From Latrodectus hesperus (taxonomy: Eukaryota > Arthropoda > Arachnida > Araneae > Theridiidae): a stretch of 64,000 bases of DNA. Shown here piece by piece: positions 51,832 through 61,968 of the stretch. The DNA lies in NCBI GenBank assembly GCA_037975125.1, contig CM075853.1, positions 93,614,773 through 93,678,772 of the forward strand, in the 5' to 3' direction. The notes under the pieces are model-generated. The model did not search any database. It was not told the DNA's origin and worked only from the letters and a program-made list of their open reading frames with translations. The position numbers and the translations under genes are program-made. The number at the start of each line of letters is the position of its first letter. The first letter of the stretch is position 1.

Positions 51832-54202
51832 TATATATATATATATATAAACTTGCTATTTAACTATAGTCGAACTTTATTACACAATCATATTCCATTA
51901 ATAATGCTCTTTGAGATGTCCTGATTAAGATGTGCTAAGGAAAATTTTATAAATTGATTTAATTCAATTATTACTTAATAAATTAAATTATTTTATTGTT
52001 TCACTCCTTTTTCTCATTAGACTTAATTCTATTCAAATATAATATTTAAATTGTTAGAGTACATATTTTTTTTAAAAAATAAAAAATTTATAAATTGAAC
52101 TTTCTAATACAGCTATGTTACAGTCTAAAAATTTTATTAAAATTAATGTAATTCTCAGGAGTATCTCAAATATTCCATCCATTCACCCAACCACCCACAA
52201 ACATATATACAGGATCTATAAATTTTCTAGGTTTATATATTAATGTATTGCAAAAATTTTTTATTAATTTCATTCAGTGCCCTTTTAAGCAGTCTTGCTT
52301 CAATCATGGAGGGGTGTGAAAAAGTATTTTTATCCCAATAACCAATTTAATGAATATATGATAATCAAGCCAATAATCTGTTGAAGATCAAAGCAATAAC
52401 TATTCAACTGCAAGCTCAGCTACTTGAGCCTTGATTCATGTTTTAAAAGAATTCCACACTACTGTAAAAATACAAGTCTAAGGTGAGAGCTAAGCAAAGA
52501 ACTGTTTAACCAAAAATTAGAGCAGTTACCATTTAAATTCATAAAAATTATAAAGATTTAAATGGCAGCACTAAGCTGCACAAGCCTTCAAAGAGGTTAT
52601 CAAAAGTGATTTTTTTAAAATACTTTTAAAAAATCACATTTGATTAACTAGCATAATTTAATCTGAAAATTATATTATCTCACTGTATGTTCTTTTCAAC
52701 ATTTTAAATATATAATCGCAAGTTCCTTATTACATTGAGAACCACCAATAATACAATATAAAAACTTTAATGTAAATTTTAAAAAAATAGATTTTAAGTC
52801 CTTTTTAAACCATTTCTAGACATCAATAACAAAATTTGAAGAAAAATGTTTCTTAGTATGATTTTATAATTAAATAATACAAAGCAAGATTACCTTGTAG
52901 AATTTGATATATTTACAGGACTACTACTTAAAGGAGAACTTCCACCACTTTCAGACAAAGATATACTTTCTTGATCAGTCTTTGTTTCAGATGCTTCAAC
53001 TATAACTTCCTGCAGCATTTCTTCTGATACATGGAAAACATCAGACTTTTCTTGAATGTCAGCCACCATTTCTGTGACTGAAACTAAAGTTTCTTGAACT
53101 GTGATATCAATCGCTACACTTGTATTTTGACTACATTCAATTTCACGCAATGTTTGTTCAAATGGCCCCACTGGACTTGTCTCACTATTATCTGTACTTG
53201 TTGGCGAAATAACTAATTCTGTTCCTGGTGCTGAGTTATTCTAGTAATTAAAAAATTATACTTTAGAATAATGCATTTTTTCAGAAATAATGAAATAAAG
53301 CTACAATTAAACAATTTGTTTTGAAGGAATAAACAGTAAAAATATTATATTTGAAATAGTACAAAAGCATTTAGATTATAATGTTTAAAATATGACATCG
53401 TAAAATTTACATGATTTGTTTTTAAGATTAGCAAAATTTCTTCTGTTAAAAAATATTGTTTGTCAACAAAATAGAATTATACACATATATACTGCTACAT
53501 TTTCAAATACAATAATGAAAGTAAATGAATACAGCTGTAAAAACTAATGTGCTCCAGTTGCTTCCTAATTTCTTACAATACAGTAGTAGTTAATTTGGGA
53601 ATGGTAAAAATTCAATTTCACTTGCTTGAAATTGAAAATTTCAAAAGAATTATTCAAAAAATACACTATTAGTACTGAGTAAAACTACTCAAATATTTGA
53701 TTTAAAATATGTCTAATTTGATAGGAATTCACACTTTCAAGAGTATTTAATTCATTAAAAACATCCCCTTTGTAATGAGTCAATTTTTTTTCTTTTCTTT
53801 TTTTGCACATAATTGATTAAAAAACAACATACAATTTTCAAGTTGGTCTCAAACAATTTAAAACATTAGCTCTTTCAAGTATGGAATTAAATGAAAAAAT
53901 TGTTAAAGTGACAAACTGGTATAACTTTTCAATAATTTTTTTGCACACAATTGGAACTTGTATATAAGTAGATGCTGAATTATTAAATCCATGTCTATTG
54001 TACAAATCAAATCCACAAATTGTTCAATATTTAAATAGAAGTAAAATATTTTATTACTTAGCCCTACTATCAGTTGAACTTTTGAATTACTGAATTCAAC
54101 TCATGTTACAATGATAATGGTATAATACAAAAAAAATAATTTATGGAAGTTGCTTTAGACAACAGATATGTGAACAAAACTAATGAACAAATTGGTGATT
54201 TA

Positions 54203-54269
<67 letters not shown>

Positions 54270-56548
54270 TTTTTTATGTGAAAGATTTTGATATAAAAAT
54301 TGAGCAACAAGATCCTATTTGAAAAATAACTCAAAAGACAAAGATAATGCATATTTGTAAAAATATAAAAATAATATTTACATCTTCTTCTTGCTTTGAT
54401 TCAGCTTCAGTCCTCCTCCAAGACCACCATGAAGAATAAGACTTTTTTTTCTTTTTTGGCATGTGTTCATTTATAAGTTTATTGGCGGTAGCCTAAAAAC
54501 AAAATTTTAGAAATTAAACTCGACTAATTAAAACTGGCCAAATGTGATAAGCTTTTTCCTCTTGTGATTAAGTCAAAAGAATTTTATATAGTAAACAGTC
54601 TTTTATATCAACTATTTATTTTTTCAAAAAGAAATAGTTTTAGTAGAATTTAAAATTAACAGTTTCAGTAGAAATTGTATTTGTTTAATAGAATTATTCA
54701 TAAAAGAGTAAGATAAGGAAAAAGTAACTTACTTCTGGTAGAGGTCTTTGGAACATAATAATTGAAGTTAACATTGATGCTGCAGTTGACCAATTATAGA
54801 ATCTAAATAATACATGAAATTCAAATTATATATACTAAAAAATAATTTTTACAAAAAGCAAACTTGCCTCAAAGTTGTCCAAAAAACATCAAATGGAATA
54901 ATTTAATAGCTATACAACAAAGTTTCTTTTTAAAAGGCTTAGATTGTAAATGAAAAATCCTAATATTTATGTAATTATTTTGGAATTTTATATTTATTAG
55001 TAATAAAAATGTAACAAATTATGATAAATAATTAATACTTTTCTGACTAATGAAATTATTCTTAATATTAGTAACAAAAAATAAAATTAACTTTCGAACA
55101 TCTTTTCATAATTTAATTCCTCTTTTAATTATAAAATGGAAATTAATGTAATCAATCAATTTTAACGAAGAATGAGCAAACATGGATATCAAATTTAGTA
55201 ACTGAAAATTGCTTATTTCATGACTATGAATTTAAACATTTTCAATCTGAATGATATTATTTTACACAACATCTTTTATAGAAATGCATGTTGACTATTA
55301 GTTGATATAAGCTATAATTGTTTTTTTGTACCCTTTATAATATGTATGTTACATTTGTGTGCATATAATAAAAGGTATTAAAATATACAGTACCTTACAT
55401 AAACTAAAATACAAATTAAAGAGATGAATGTATAAACTACATCTTTTTCTCAAAAAAAAAAAAAAAAAAATGTCTGACAAATATTCAGCTTTTATACATG
55501 ATCATTTGTTTCTAGCAATCACTAAAATAAAATAAAGAAAAGCTAATAAGATAGGTAATTTAAAATACTTACTTTCCTCCAATGCGTATCACTAGATTAG
55601 GGTCCTGCAGAATACCAGGATTTTCTGTAAACTCATCGAATGTTACCAGGGAATGGAGAAACCGTTCCTCGGGAATATCGACTTCAGGATCCTGTAATCC
55701 TCCACAGAGTGACATAGCTATATCACTATAAGGATAAGAAATGTTTTCACACTTCTCTTTGCTGGGAATAAAAAATAGGAATGTTACCAAGGGAAGGAGG
55801 GAAGGATACTAGGTACAAGGTGCACTATTCAGCAATGCAACAATAAAATAAAATTTAAATGGGAATAATAAAATTAAGCAGCAAATGAAACAAGTGATGT
55901 GGCAATGAAACAAAAAAGTTTAATAAAAATCAATAAGAAAAATTAAAGATGAGAGGATAAAAAGGTTTAAAACTAAATACCGAAAATTTGTAAAAAAAAG
56001 GGGGGGAGCTTAACAATTTTAAAAAATGAAGCTTTGTCAATTCATAACTACTTTCCATTTGTATTTCAGTTAAAAATCCCACAAAAATCTTTTATCACTT
56101 GCAATTAATTACATTTATTGCTCTAAAAATTAACATGCACTACATGATGTTATTCTAGAATACAATCATCAGAATTTTATAGGGATAGAGAATTAACACC
56201 CAAATTGTTAACAATTAACTACTGCATTCAGAAATTTCTACAGAAGTTATTCTCTGTTTCTAATATAAAAAATATTAATAAACAAATTTCACATTATAAA
56301 TGAAAGTAATTCTGAATTTTGAAGTACTTTCCTGAAATACCAGATGTATTATAAGTTAATAAATGGTATAAAAATAAAATATAGTTGATTTCAAATACCT
56401 AAATTGATCAAGCGATAGCCTTTCATCACTGTCAGAATCCTGACTGGGATAACCTTCAACCGTGTGGGGTGAATGTGGCAAAGATGGTCCCTTTCCGGAT
56501 TCTGTATCTTCATCCTTCACCTGTTGTGATGACTGGCCATAATTTGAT
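39115..56548 (-). CDS. LPIN: Lipin (phosphatidate phosphatase), 3' part of gene
   Basis: Mg2+-dependent phosphatidate phosphatase that makes diacylglycerol for triglyceride and phospholipid synthesis at the ER, and also acts as a nuclear co-regulator. Exons, 5' to 3' on the - strand: 56548-56399, 55761-55573, 54802-54733, 54492-54382, 53240-52894, 50392-50239, 48577-48429, 43523-43284, 42503-42386, 40891-40788, 39283-39115. All junctions are AG/GT and phases agree, giving 599 residues and a TAA. Hallmarks: FYNWSTAAS and SSWWSWRRT (conserved middle blocks), RLTSKQI, DIDGT catalytic motif (residues 383-387), LxxIL motif (394-398), and FTYWRDPVP near the end. The first listed exon begins within a codon, so upstream exons encoding the N-lip domain must lie beyond 56548. 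None was recognisable up to 64000. Confidence 0.95.
39284..40787. other. Lipin intron with (TA)n
   Basis: AT-rich. (TA)n at 39801-39852. Nothing else recognised. Confidence 0.7.
39801..39852. repeat. (TA)n microsatellite
   Basis: About 50 bp of TA dinucleotides in a lipin intron. Confidence 0.95.
40788..40891 (-). CDS. LPIN: Lipin exon ([11 protein letters not shown] region)
   Basis: Encodes [20 protein letters not shown] and the following [14 protein letters not shown], the family's GNxxNDxxAYRxVGxP...RIFTxNxKGEL block within the C-lip domain. Confidence 0.93.
40892..42385. other. Lipin intron with a long (TA)n array
   Basis: AT-rich. (TA)n at 41649-41721. A weak SINE-like block at about 41340-41420 (TTTTTAAGGACTC followed by an antisense B-box-like ATCGAACCC) resembles the 25085 family. 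Confidence 0.55.
41649..41721. repeat. (TA)n microsatellite
   Basis: About 73 bp of TA dinucleotides. Confidence 0.95.
42386..42503 (-). CDS. LPIN: Lipin exon ([11 protein letters not shown] region)
   Basis: Encodes [20 protein letters not shown] and the [10 protein letters not shown] end, matching the lipin block in which a Lys-Pro-Glu-x-Phe-Lys motif precedes the FYAGFGN motif. Confidence 0.94.
43284..43523 (-). CDS. LPIN: Lipin exon with the LxxIL motif
   Basis: Begins [24 protein letters not shown] is the LxxIL motif that in vertebrate lipins binds nuclear receptors and co-activators. It continues with [16 protein letters not shown] and [17 protein letters not shown], all highly conserved parts of the HAD-type catalytic domain. 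Confidence 0.95.
44216..44442 (+). repeat. Diverged copy of the tRNA-derived SINE, 5'-truncated
   Basis: Matches the reverse complement of the SINE at 31163-31443 over its body, sharing blocks such as CCCTTCAGTGGGT, TTGGGAACTAAACACTGG and TGGCCCACATGGGCTGT, in the same order. The A-box part is missing and is replaced by CA/TG-rich sequence. A stretch before GATGAGCACTG is replaced by an ATAAA repeat. No target duplication was found. Confidence 0.8.
45506..45745 (+). other. Unexplained 79-codon open frame in lipin intron
   Basis: The frame encodes a protein-like sequence ([20 protein letters not shown], then [20 protein letters not shown]) with more even base composition than its surroundings. 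A CAG precedes it at about 45514-45516. I do not recognise it. It may be a fragment of an old retrocopy or repeat, or chance. It is antisense to lipin, and no other exon could be attached. Confidence 0.25.
48429..48577 (-). CDS. LPIN: Lipin exon with the DIDGT catalytic motif
   Basis: Encodes [20 protein letters not shown] followed by [16 protein letters not shown]. The DxDxT motif (DIDGT, 48437-48451) supplies the nucleophile and acid/base Asp residues of Mg2+-dependent phosphatidate phosphatase. Both Asp are intact, so the enzyme should be active. Confidence 0.96.
48578..50238. other. Lipin intron with (TA)n
   Basis: AT-rich, with a 77-bp (TA)n at 49550-49626. Nothing else recognised. Confidence 0.65.
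49550..49626. repeat. (TA)n microsatellite
   Basis: About 77 bp of TA dinucleotides. Confidence 0.95.
50239..50392 (-). CDS. LPIN: Lipin exon ending in RLTSKQI
   Basis: Encodes [20 protein letters not shown], a short Ser/Lys-rich segment, and [11 protein letters not shown], the block that opens the C-lip catalytic region in lipins (K.LRLTS.QI). Phase 0 into the DIDGT exon. Confidence 0.92.
50870..51660 (-). pseudogene. Decayed non-LTR (Jockey-like) retrotransposon, 3' end
   Basis: On the - strand I can read, in shifting frames, pieces typical of a Jockey-type ORF2 C-terminal part: [20 protein letters not shown] and [19 protein letters not shown] (end of the reverse transcriptase region), [11 protein letters not shown] (RNase H start with its catalytic Asp), then [19 protein letters not shown] (second RNase H block). 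Several stops and frame changes separate them, so it is an old 5'-truncated copy. It runs in the same orientation as lipin. Confidence 0.75.
51748..51877. repeat. CA/TA microsatellite between 26-bp inverted arms
   Basis: Arms at 51748-51773 and 51852-51877 share TTCGACTATAGTTAA and differ at two positions. They bracket a core of CA repeats followed by TA repeats (about 51774-51850). This is the same design as the larger foldback at 7891-8208, but the arm sequences differ. Confidence 0.75.
52894..53240 (-). CDS. LPIN: Lipin exon, acidic Ser-rich spacer
   Basis: Encodes about 115 residues rich in Ser, Glu, Thr and Val, from [15 protein letters not shown] to [16 protein letters not shown]. It corresponds to the poorly conserved region between the WWSWRR block and the catalytic domain, a likely place for phosphorylation. 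It starts in phase 0 and ends two bases into the codon completed by the next exon. Confidence 0.88.
53241..54381. other. Lipin intron with (TA)n
   Basis: AT-rich, with (TA)n at 54214-54267. Nothing else recognised. Confidence 0.65.
54214..54267. repeat. (TA)n microsatellite
   Basis: About 54 bp of TA dinucleotides. Confidence 0.95.
54382..54492 (-). CDS. LPIN: Lipin exon with WWSWRR
   Basis: Thirty-seven codons, phase 0 at both ends: [20 protein letters not shown], then [17 protein letters not shown]. The conserved tryptophan motif is preceded by a lysine cluster. Confidence 0.92.
54733..54802 (-). CDS. LPIN: Lipin exon with YNW motif
   Basis: Seventy bases encoding [20 protein letters not shown] and LPE, the middle-domain block conserved in animal lipins just before WWSWRR. 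The acceptor is TATTTAG and the donor GAA|GTAAGT. Confidence 0.92.
54803..55572. other. Lipin intron
   Basis: AT-rich, with a run of about 21 A at 55449-55470. Nothing else seen. Confidence 0.6.
55573..55761 (-). CDS. LPIN: Lipin exon with MSLCGGL
   Basis: Encodes [20 protein letters not shown] and [20 protein letters not shown], ending LVIRIGGK. The MSLCGGL block is the conserved start of the middle domain of lipins. Both splice phases agree with the neighbouring exons. Confidence 0.92.
55762..56398. other. Lipin intron
   Basis: AT-rich with no recognised feature. Confidence 0.6.
56399..56548 (-). CDS. LPIN: Most upstream lipin exon visible
   Basis: Encodes [20 protein letters not shown], then [20 protein letters not shown] and DERLSLDQF, an acidic Ser/Pro-rich region before the MSLCGGL block. 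The acceptor is at 56549-56550; the exon's first base completes a codon begun in an upstream exon not found in this window. Confidence 0.85.
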
Positions 56549-59500
56549 CTAAATGTTAAAAATGCTTCAATTTTCAAGGGAAACTACCTTCTTTTTTTTC
56601 ACCATTGCTTTGCAATATAGTAAAAAAATCTCACAATTTCACTTAGTGAATAATAAAATAATTAGTTTCCAACAAAACTAAAATGAATCCATGGCTCAGG
56701 TAAATCTGGACTTTTAAGTTTCCATCAAATTTAATAATAATCATTAATTTCAAAACTTAAAATGCCTAAATTATTAAAATTTTAAATTATATTAACCAAT
56801 AAAAAAGTTTGTTTGTATTATTACGCCAATTGGTTATTTGTATTGAAATAAATTAATATCTCGTAGCTTTAATGATTCGGTTTTTTATTCATATGAATTA
56901 ACTGGATAATATTTAAAGTTGCTCGCTCTACAAGGGATTTACACAAACATAAGTTAACCTAAGACTATAGCTTAAAGTGGATTCATAATTATTACAACAT
57001 CTACAACAAAGATGGGAATCAAACTCTCTAAATGTTGAAGGCAAGAATTGTTCAATTAAGAAAAACAATTCAGTTAATAAAGCAAGTAACTATGGCTTAA
57101 AATGTAATCTTAACACTATAAACAGTTACACTAGAGTTAGAAAGTGAACCCAAAAGCTGCCAAATGTATTCAGTAACTAGCAGTGAATCATTGCAGAACT
57201 AATTATTAATAAGACTGGGGAAATTTAAAATTTTTTTACTTTTTACCTTCTAAATAGGCATTATATATTTAACATGCAATTAGCCACACCAAAAATGCCA
57301 ACAGATATTTTACAAATCCCCACTAAAGTTTGGTTTGATTGTTGTCAAAAGGTCATTTTTTCCCCAAAAAGGCATTTCACATAAAGACAAACGGGATAGG
57401 TATCTTCAATTTAAAGTGGCTTGTAAACCACAATTTCCTACCTAAAATATGTTTTACAAACAGGATGTAAACAGATGAATTATTGAACAGAAGACCAAAA
57501 TGCTAACCATTCAGCTGATAGCTTGGCAGGTCTCATTTCTTAATTAAAAAATAATTTTTGATTTAACAAGTTCAATTAATATAAATACATATTTTGACAT
57601 AAAAATACAAGTACTAAATGCAGATTATTTGTTCTTCACTTTATTAATGGCAAGTACAAGTGACACGAAGTTTAAAAGCATCATGTTGTTTTTTTTAGTA
57701 TTCTTTAATTTTGAAAATTTAATATATTGGCTTAAAAAATCAAAATGCCATTTCAGCATACATTTAAATTGAAACATTTTAAAATGTCATACAGAGTGAT
57801 CATATTGTAAATTTCTTAATTTTTAAGCAAAATATATTGTCTGAAAATTTTAATTAACGCTTGTGAATTTTGCTGAAGCAATTTTCAGTTAATAAGGTTT
57901 TGTGATATTGAAACCATAAATAGAAAGTAAAACATGTAATTTTAAGAAGTCTAAATGGAAGATTAAATCAAAAAGAATTCATATTAATGATAATTGCTTT
58001 CATTAAACAAAAAAGTGTGCAAGGAAAATAATTTAAAAAATTGCAAGGCAACAGTGAAATAAAAAATTAGGAAACTTTACAATATACATAAAACAATTTC
58101 ATACAAATAACTTTAAAAAATAAATATATATTTATAGTAGCCAAATTTTATATTTATACAATGGTTGACAAACAAAGGCAAGCTATTTTACAATCAATAA
58201 AAAAAGCGTGCACATGTGCAACACTGTTACAAAGTGTTGGTGAAAAGATAAAGAAAAAAATAATTTTACTATAGAAAAACATTGAAATTCACAATTTATA
58301 CAGGAGACAGATTAAACAGTTTAAACAGTTAATTTAAATTATAATAACAAAATATTAAATTCTACAATTCAATGAACTCAACAGAGGAATAAAAAAATCC
58401 TGCAAAATATGATAATTAAAAAATAAAATGTTAAATCAGATTTGAACATTTTTATAGAATATTATGTAAAAACTCTTTTTTTAAATTAATTCACTGTACA
58501 TAGTATTAAAAGTAAATGCTTATCTACAAAATGCACTATTCTGGTTATTATTAACAAGAAAAATGATATCCAAATCCATAATACAAGAGAAAACAGTTAT
58601 ATAAAATATTATATCAATCTAGGAGATTGAAGTTTTGAATTCACATTTCAAAAAGAAATGCTGAATGTAATCCCCGAATTGTGAGAATTTCATCGCAGGA
58701 AACATTTTCTATGAAATGTTTTTAAAAATAAAATTTAAGGGATTTTCGGAAACATAACAAATCAAAAGTAAATTTTGAAAAATATTTAAAACTATTTTGA
58801 TTGCAAACTTTGCTATATCAATTTCATATTTTAGGAAATTAGTATTAAATTATTTTCTATACATAGTAATAGTGGCATTATCTTTAATTTAAATTTCATT
58901 GAATGATTAGCAATTAAAGAAAATTTTGATTACAGCTATGTTAAATAAAATTTTAACTATATCTTATGAAATAAACTGCAATGTAGAAGATCTCAACTTT
59001 AAATCTAACCACTAATTTTAAAGCAATAAATATGGTTTGTTCACTACTCTATGGTTACTTTTTGTACACTAGGGATAATTGGACCAAAACCTACAGTTTC
59101 AAATAAGTTCCTGGAAACCTTACATTCACAATCCAAAGGCAAAATAGGAAGTGACTACTAAAACAGTTGACTGAATGCTAACCATTAAGTAACCAGTTTG
59201 GCACAGAATGTTGACATTAATTATTTTTACTTTCTGCAAGTTTACAAGAAGCCCTTCCTTACATTATGTAAATTTGGTTTTTTTATCAAAAGAAATCCTT
59301 CCACAAAAATACCATTTTGGATACTGAAGAAAATGTACAGCAGTTTTCAGCTTATAAGCTACACATGATACAGTCTTTATATGCTGAGTATGGGAACTTT
59401 TCACAAAAAAAAAGATAAATATTCCTTAAAAAAATTGCTCTTGAAAACATATCACTCTTTTGTATTATACATAATGTACTTTAAATTAAATCTTATATTA

Positions 59501-59947
59501 TTATTTAGAATTTATAGATCAAAAACAAGTTTTGCATTTTAATATTGAACAACTCAAAATAAAATATTGTGAGTTGGCATTTATATGTAAGTAATTTTCT
59601 CTGGATTTTAGAAATTTTTTTTTTCTTTATACAATGAATTAAATAGAGAAATGATTACAAATCGAAATACATATATTTCTTAACAAAAATGCTGAAAAAA
59701 AGCCTTATTATTATTAAATGGAAACACTAATATTTCTAAAAAGATAGGTATTCAATATAAATCTAATTAGCCTGAAAAGTAATGCTAACCAATAAAACAT
59801 GAATGCAAAATTAAAATATTATATGCAAATAAAGTATAAAATTATAAATTATCAACATTACAATACAAGAGAAAAATCATTAGATTTTATTTTGCTTTTT
59901 AAACATTAATATTAATCGTCAAAGAAAACATATATATATATATATAT
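56549..59947. other. AT-rich region with decayed SINE-like blocks, probably lipin intron
   Basis: Contains no lipin exon I can recognise. Blocks at about 56930-57060, 57110-57200, 57400-57540 and 59066-59210 resemble the SINE at 25085-25235, with TTTCAAATAAG-type sequence followed by antisense B-box-like GAATCAAACTC or GTGAACCC. All are heavily diverged. A short TA run (59930-59947) precedes the LTR. Since the upstream lipin exons are missing, this stretch and the retrotransposon after it are most likely inside a lipin intron. Confidence 0.45.
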
Positions 59948-60533
59948 TGTTACAAATTTGTAAATAATGATTATATTTGTCTTAAAATATCTCAGACAGA
60001 TCAGAAATTCTCACATTTTGGGCAAAAATTGCGGTATTTAGACGTGTTGTAGTTTAAAAGCGGATTTCCTAATGATTTGGCGACTTGGCGACAGTTGGCG
60101 AGATTTTTGGCGACTTGGCGACGGTTGGCGAGATTTTTGGCGACTTGGCGAGAAATCGATACTTCTGGAAACATCCATCACCTAAGCTCTAGGACCAATA
60201 TTTTTCGAGATAGCCTAGAAGATTCCAGAACCTTGGCGAAATTGGTAGATTTCTCCGCCAAGTCAGATATAAATACCGCAGCCCGACATGGAAGAGTAGA
60301 TAGTTTTTGTGAAGACAGTCAGTGAGTGAAGACGATTAGTTGTGACTGCTAGTTGTTCTCTGTCTGAGGTATTTGAGACCTGTGATTGGAAGCTATTTCT
60401 TATCGTATCTGACGAATTGTAGCTGTATAATTGTGATTGTTACAGCGGTAATTTCGTTTATCTAGTGAAGTTTTTTTACGAATAAAAGTCTTGTATTCAT
60501 TAAGTGGTCGCTTTATTCAACTCTCAATCAACA
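59948..60533 (+). repeat. 5' LTR of the Gypsy element
   Basis: Begins TGTTAC and ends CAACA, giving TG...CA ends and 586 bp. It has a TATA box (TATAAATA at about 60268), a polyadenylation signal AATAAA at 60481-60486 in the expected later position, and a tandem 30-bp repeat in the U3 part. The boundaries are inferred without the 3' LTR, so each could be off by a few bases. I could not assign a primer-binding site with confidence. Confidence 0.75.
60077..60152 (+). repeat. 30-bp tandem repeat in the LTR U3 region
   Basis: Units start at 60077, 60107 and 60137 (2.5 copies), each built from TTGGCGAC, TTGGCGAC and GTTGGCGAG. The copies are nearly identical. Because 30 is a multiple of three, the reading frame continues through as a ten-residue repeat (ATWRQLARFL), but this lies upstream of the presumed transcription start and is probably not translated. 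Repeats in this place are often enhancer-like. Confidence 0.85.
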
Positions 60534-60585
60534 CGAACCCGTGGAGCTCGGTACAACTGGTGTCAGAAGTGGGATTGAAGAGTTG

Positions 60586-61968
60586 ATGCAGCGTGTCACA
60601 AGAAAAATGGATATGGATTTAATGAAAAGTCTTCTCGAAAAATTAGCGGAGCAGATGGCTGAGATGAAAGCTGGACAAGAAGATATGAAAACCGAGATGA
60701 AAGCTGGACAAGAAGAGATTAAAACCGAGATGATGAAAGAGATAAAATCTGGACAGGAGGTGATGAAAGCTGGACAAGAAGAGATGAAAGCTAGACAAGA
60801 AGAGATTAACGCCGAGATGATGAAAGAGATAAAATCTGGACAGGATGAGCTTAAGAAGGACATTGTAAGTGTTAAAGAAGAATTCTCCAACATCATTCAG
60901 GAGAAGATGAATGCAATGGAGGATAAGGTAACTTCAGTAGAAACTAAAGTTCTAGAGATAGAAGAAAACGTGGAAGAAGCATTAGACAATATCAATAAGG
61001 AGATTGAAAGCTTGAAGAAGCAAATGTCAAACAGACATGAGGAACCCAACGTGGCATTTGTGCCATCCCTAGCCAATATTAAACTCTCAACATTTGATGG
61101 GAAATCATCCTGGCAAGTATACAAGACCCAGTTTATGATGGTAGCGGAAGCTAATGGATGGAATCCCCGAGCCCAAGCTTTTCACCTGGCGGCTTCTTTA
61201 AGAGGAGACGCGGCTGACATCCTCGAGACGCTTCCGGAGGAACAGAGGCACGATTTCCAAGCCTTATCGAGTGCGCTTGAGCTGCGGTTTGGAGATAAGT
61301 GCACCAAAGAATATAGCAGACTACAGTTAAAGTCCCGCTATCAAAAAGCGGGTGAAAGTCTGCAAGAATTGGCTGCCGATATTCAGCGACTTTCCCATCT
61401 AGCATTTTCGGACTGCCCAGCTGAGACACGTCAAGATCTGGCTCTCCATCACTTCATCGATAGTGTGAGGGATCCGGAAATACAAAAAACACTTAGACTC
61501 GCCGATGTCAAGGATATCGGATCTGCCCTAGTATACGCACATAAGATAGAGGCTGCCCAGCAGGCCGCGCGTAAAGACCGGCACTCAATCAGAGCCGTCT
61601 CTGCTACTGATACGGACTGTAATTTAAGAAAGCAAATTAAAGATCTGCGGAGAAAAGTCCGTAGCTTAGAAATGAGTAAAGGTGGCAGAAACATGAAGAT
61701 TCAATGTTGGACTTGCGGTGCAGTCGGACACGTCCATAGAGACTGCCCGAAACAAAAGAGGGTGGAAATGATCTTCCACCACAACAGGGAAACTAATATG
61801 TGGCCATCTCGCGGGGCGGAGATGTCCAGAGAGTCAGAAGCCCCATTTCAAATTGTTTCACATTTCTTCCGTAAGTGGCGGCGACAACGGACTTTTTGTT
61901 ATGGGACATGTCAACGAAGTTCCCTGCAGAATGATAATCGATACTGGTGCCAATGTAACTATCATTAG
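60586..61968 (+). CDS. Gypsy gag
   Basis: From the first in-frame ATG (60586) the protein has a long coiled coil made of repeats of a pattern like MKAGQEEMKTEM (about 60667-60870), then a retrotransposon gag domain (SWQVYKTQFMMVAEANGW, through the region of RYQKAGESLQELA). A CCHC knuckle, CWTCGAVGHVHRDC, follows at 61705-61746. The coiled coil probably drives particle assembly. The last 35 or so codons before the stop at 61968 no longer look like gag, because the protease is read there in another frame, so the true gag-pol junction is near 61860. Confidence 0.88.
   Translation: MQRVTRKMDMDLMKSLLEKLAEQMAEMKAGQEDMKTEMKAGQEEIKTEMMKEIKSGQEVMKAGQEEMKARQEEINAEMMKEIKSGQDELKKDIVSVKEEFSNIIQEKMNAMEDKVTSVETKVLEIEENVEEALDNINKEIESLKKQMSNRHEEPNVAFVPSLANIKLSTFDGKSSWQVYKTQFMMVAEANGWNPRAQAFHLAASLRGDAADILETLPEEQRHDFQALSSALELRFGDKCTKEYSRLQLKSRYQKAGESLQELAADIQRLSHLAFSDCPAETRQDLALHHFIDSVRDPEIQKTLRLADVKDIGSALVYAHKIEAAQQAARKDRHSIRAVSATDTDCNLRKQIKDLRRKVRSLEMSKGGRNMKIQCWTCGAVGHVHRDCPKQKRVEMIFHHNRETNMWPSRGAEMSRESEAPFQIVSHFFRKWRRQRTFCYGTCQRSSLQNDNRYWCQCNYH

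Larger units (their letters stand above)
50393..52893. other. Lipin intron with retrotransposon relic and an arm-flanked microsatellite
   Basis: 2.5 kb holding a decayed non-LTR retrotransposon (50870-51660) and a CA/TA array bracketed by inverted arms (51748-51877). The remainder is AT-rich. Confidence 0.7.

Noticed and set aside
60077..60325. 82-codon frame with ten-residue repeats
   Set aside because: It lies in the LTR, mostly upstream of the TATA box, has no ATG start at its left end, and is explained by the 30-bp tandem repeat.
60558..60574. TGGTGTCAGAAGTGGGA as the Gypsy primer-binding site
   Set aside because: It lies 24 bases after the LTR end, too far for the usual position, and I could not match it to a tRNA 3' end with confidence.
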